From NCBI GenBank assembly GCA_003246765.1, contig QKDA01000034.1, forward strand, positions 1-32,362: 32,362 nt of DNA. The letters run 5' to 3'. Below, piece by piece: positions 22,661 through 32,362 of this stretch. The notes under the pieces are model-generated. The model did no database searches, was not told the origin of the DNA, and saw nothing but the letters and a program-made list of their open reading frames with translations. The stretch is from Spirochaetales bacterium. Lineage in GTDB: Bacteria > Spirochaetota > Spirochaetia > Treponematales > Treponemataceae. Numbering within the stretch: position 1 is the first letter of the stretch; every line of letters starts with the position of its first letter. Both the position numbers and the translations under genes were made by a program.

Positions 22661-22689
22661 TTGAAGCATTTGCGCGTTAGGTGTAAAAT
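22661..22689 (+). promoter_or_regulatory. Promoter in front of rpoBC
   Basis: TTGAAG (22661-22666), 17-bp spacer, TAAAAT (22684-22689). It lies just after the double terminator, so rpoBC can be transcribed independently of the ribosomal protein genes. Confidence 0.6.
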
Positions 22690-22730
22690 GATCAGGATAT
22701 CTCAAGTTTTCTGTCATTAGGGGGTATGGG

Positions 22731-26234
<3,504 letters not shown>

Positions 26235-26244
26235 GGATTAAAGA

Positions 26245-30470
<4,226 letters not shown>

Positions 30471-30474
<4 letters not shown>

Positions 30475-30500
30475 CAGGTTTGCGGGACATCAGTTATCAT
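30471..30500 (+). promoter_or_regulatory. Promoter of rpsL-rpsG
   Basis: TTGACA (30471-30476, overlapping the rpoC stop), 18-bp spacer, TATCAT (30495-30500). An 88-nt gap separates rpoC from rpsL. Confidence 0.6.
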
Positions 30501-30562
30501 GCTCCCGCTATAACTGCATTTCATCCGGGGTGCTGACCGGATTAGAATAGGAGACAAGGCTA

Positions 30563-30937
30563 ATGCCTACAATTAACCAGTTGATAAAGCAGGGTCGCAA
30601 ATCCGTGGCGAACCGGACCAAGAGTCCGGCTCTCCAGGCTTGCCCCCAGCGCCGCGGAGTGTGCACCCGCGTGATGACCGTTACCCCGAAGAAGCCGAAC
30701 TCGGCTCTCCGGAAGGTCGCGCGCGTTCGCCTCTCGAACGGCATTGAGGTTACCGCGTATATCCCCGGTATCGGTCACAATCTCCAGGAACACTCCGTCG
30801 TGCTTATCCGCGGCGGCCGCGTCAAGGACCTTCCTGGTGTTCGCTATCACATCATTCGCGGTACCAAAGATACCCTCGGCGTCGCGGACCGCAAGAGGAG
30901 CCGTTCCAAGTACGGCGCCAAGCGGCCCAAGGCATAA
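30563..30937 (+). CDS. rpsL: 30S ribosomal protein S12
   Basis: 124 residues. It has the conserved decoding-site loops [11 protein letters not shown] and [26 protein letters not shown]. The lysines whose change gives streptomycin resistance are both in their wild-type form. The start follows AATAGGAGACAAGG. rpsG follows after 12 nt. Confidence 0.98.
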   Translation: MPTINQLIKQGRKSVANRTKSPALQACPQRRGVCTRVMTVTPKKPNSALRKVARVRLSNGIEVTAYIPGIGHNLQEHSVVLIRGGRVKDLPGVRYHIIRGTKDTLGVADRKRSRSKYGAKRPKA

Positions 30938-30949
30938 GGAGGCTGAAAA

Positions 30950-31420
30950 ATGGGAAGAAAGAACAAATCCATCGATCGGCCTATCGCGCCGGATCCCAAG
31001 TACCACAGCGTGGTGGTGTCCAAGTTCGTCAGCCGCATGATGCTCGACGGCAAGAAGGCCACCAGCGTCAGGATCATCTATGACGCCATGGACAAGATTC
31101 GCGAGAAGACCGACAAGGAGCCTCTCGAGGTGTTCCTGAAGGCCCTCGACAACGTGAAGCCCATGGTAGAGGTTAAGAGCCGCCGCGTCGGCGGTGCCAC
31201 CTATCAGGTGCCCATCGAGATCCGCGAGAGCCGCCGCGAAGCCCTCGGCATGCGCTGGGTCATCAACGCCGCCCGCTCCCGCTCCGGCCATGAAATGGCC
31301 GAACGCCTGGCAGCCGAGCTTGTGGACGCATTCAACAGCACCGGTACCGCCTTCAAGAAGAAGGAAGATACCCACAAGATGGCCGACGCCAACAAGGCCT
31401 TCGCCCACTACCGCTGGTAA
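30950..31420 (+). CDS. rpsG: 30S ribosomal protein S7
   Basis: 156 residues, normal length. It binds the 3' major domain of 16S rRNA and nucleates head assembly. Family motifs: [24 protein letters not shown] and [29 protein letters not shown]. The ribosome site is AAGGAGG. A strong terminator follows, so the rpsL-rpsG unit ends here; fusA does not follow as it does in E. coli. Confidence 0.98.
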   Translation: MGRKNKSIDRPIAPDPKYHSVVVSKFVSRMMLDGKKATSVRIIYDAMDKIREKTDKEPLEVFLKALDNVKPMVEVKSRRVGGATYQVPIEIRESRREALGMRWVINAARSRSGHEMAERLAAELVDAFNSTGTAFKKKEDTHKMADANKAFAHYRW

Positions 31421-31427
31421 AACGGCG

Positions 31428-31454
31428 AAAAACCTCCCGAAAGGGAGGTTTTTT
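31428..31454 (+). terminator. Intrinsic terminator after rpsG
   Basis: CCTCCC (31433-31438), GAAA loop, GGGAGG (31443-31448), extended by A-T pairs, and TTTTTT (31449-31454). Confidence 0.92.
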
Positions 31455-31486
31455 CTTATAGTACGGGGTCTGGGGCGTTTGGCCCC

Positions 31487-31515
31487 TTGACTATTTTTCC
31501 GTCAACCGGTATAAA
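31487..31515 (+). promoter_or_regulatory. Promoter of the structured RNA upstream of tuf
   Basis: TTGACT (31487-31492), 17-bp spacer, TATAAA (31510-31515): five of six matches in each box. Start would be near 31522. A GGGGC/GCCCC stem (31472-31486) lies just upstream. Confidence 0.65.
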
Positions 31516-31521
31516 CAAGTA

Positions 31522-31830
31522 CCTTGAAGTATCTCTCCGATCGGTGAGATAACTTCGGTGTTCTTTGAGAGTCCAGGGCGCAGCCGTAAAGCCTGAGGCA
31601 TTTGAGCCTCCCGCAGGTGTGCGCGACCCTTGGTACGGACATCGGGTGTCGTTGACAGCCGATTTTTAGACGGTTGGTATCAGGGGTGCAGTGGATCGGG
31701 CGCGTTATGCGCCCGCAGCTTCCTAAGCGGAAGCCCTCATCTGGATACCAAACCAGTCATCGGTGGCGAATGCCGGCGGTGATGATCAGGTGGTACCGGC
31801 AGAGTCGTTCGAAAACCTATGAACGGCGCG
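31522..31830 (+). ncRNA. Candidate structured RNA, family not recognised
   Basis: A dense series of hairpins begins right at the predicted start site. Stem 1: GAAGTATCTC (31526-31535) with GAGATAACTTC (31546-31556, one bulged A). Stem 2: CCAGGG-CGCA (31573-31582) with TGCG...CCCTTGG (31620-31633), enclosing GAGGC/GCCTC (31595-31610). Stem 3: ATCGGGTGTC/GACAGCCGAT (31641-31663, one G-G mismatch) followed by T residues to 31667. Stem 4: GGTTGGTATC (31672-31681) with GATACCAAACC (31744-31754), enclosing GGGCGC/GCGCCC (31698-31714) and GCTTCC/GGAAGC (31718-31734). Stem 5: TGCCGG/CCGGCA (31770-31801). Stem 6: GTCGTTC/GAACGGC (31804-31826). It could be a stand-alone RNA or a long tuf leader. I do not recognise tmRNA, RNase P RNA, 6S, SRP RNA or a standard riboswitch in it. 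31831-31940 shows only small stems. Confidence 0.45.
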
Positions 31831-31946
31831 TAAATGCTACAGTCCTCGCGGACTCCCCTCTGATTATCCCCATCGACACGTCATTGGTCTCTGTGCATAC
31901 GCGTTCGGGTATTACCTCCGTTCCTGGTTCAGGTACGGGGTTTACT

Positions 31947-31952
31947 TATAAT
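31947..31952 (+). promoter_or_regulatory. Putative -10 box of a tuf-proximal promoter
   Basis: A perfect TATAAT 48 nt before the tuf ATG; the -35 region (around 31924-31929) is poor. A second TATAAT at 31979-31984 is too close to the ribosome site to be useful. Confidence 0.35.
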
Positions 31953-32000
31953 GCGGGAAATATTTTTTATCGCTTGCCTATAATCTTTCAGGAGGATCAA

Positions 32001-32362
<362 letters not shown>

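Noticed and set aside
31785-31801. GGTGGTACC and the upstream GAGAG resemble T-box riboswitch elements
   Set aside because: The match covers only about nine bases, no T-run terminator follows to form the terminator/antiterminator switch, and the downstream gene is tuf, not an aminoacyl-tRNA synthetase or amino-acid gene. An Infernal search with the T-box model would settle it.
31522-31940. tmRNA, RNase P RNA, SRP RNA or 6S RNA
   Set aside because: No tRNA-like ends or tag frame, no GAGGAAAGTCC-type P4 core on either strand, no SRP tip motif, and not a single long rod as in 6S RNA.

Overview
The window most likely comes from a GC-rich spirochaete of the Treponema group. Four things point there: the order rpmG - tRNA-Trp - secE - nusG - rplK - rplA - rplJ - rplL - rpoB - rpoC - rpsL - rpsG; an EF-Tu N-terminus that reads like treponemal EF-Tu; an asparagine at the RpoB position equivalent to E. 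coli Ser531, as known in treponemes and Borrelia; and many large exported repeat proteins and lipoproteins with relaxed lipoboxes. Genus and species cannot be fixed by eye.

Left half (1-18,720), mostly accessory or housekeeping genes in short units. An MFS transporter with a HEAT-repeat tail runs off the left edge. Next come a Phd/YefM-PIN toxin-antitoxin pair, pyrE, a PilZ gene coupled to an RlmM-like rRNA 2'-O-methyltransferase gene, and a divergent lipoprotein gene. A giant (~2,900-residue) secreted repeat protein gene occupies 6,477-15,233 on the minus strand; it carries near-identical internal DNA repeats and two single-base frameshifts that cancel each other. A DUF4172-Fic-winged-helix gene follows, with a striking double palindrome at its promoter. 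Last is a tightly overlapping unit, patatin-like phospholipase - serine O-acetyltransferase - NusG-domain-II membrane protein.

Right half (18,790-32,362), plus strand, the core translation/transcription cluster: promoter, tRNA-Thr, rpmG, tRNA-Trp, secE, nusG, terminator, leader, rplK, rplA, rplJ, structured spacer, rplL, two terminator-like hairpins, promoter, rpoB, rpoC, promoter, rpsL, rpsG, strong terminator. A 580-nt stretch without a gene follows. It has its own promoter and a dense set of hairpins that I cannot assign to a known RNA family. It ends at the start of tuf, which is cut by the right edge.

The best candidates for something undescribed are the structured RNA between rpsG and tuf, the palindromic operator at the fic promoter, and the frameshifted repeat block in the giant surface protein.
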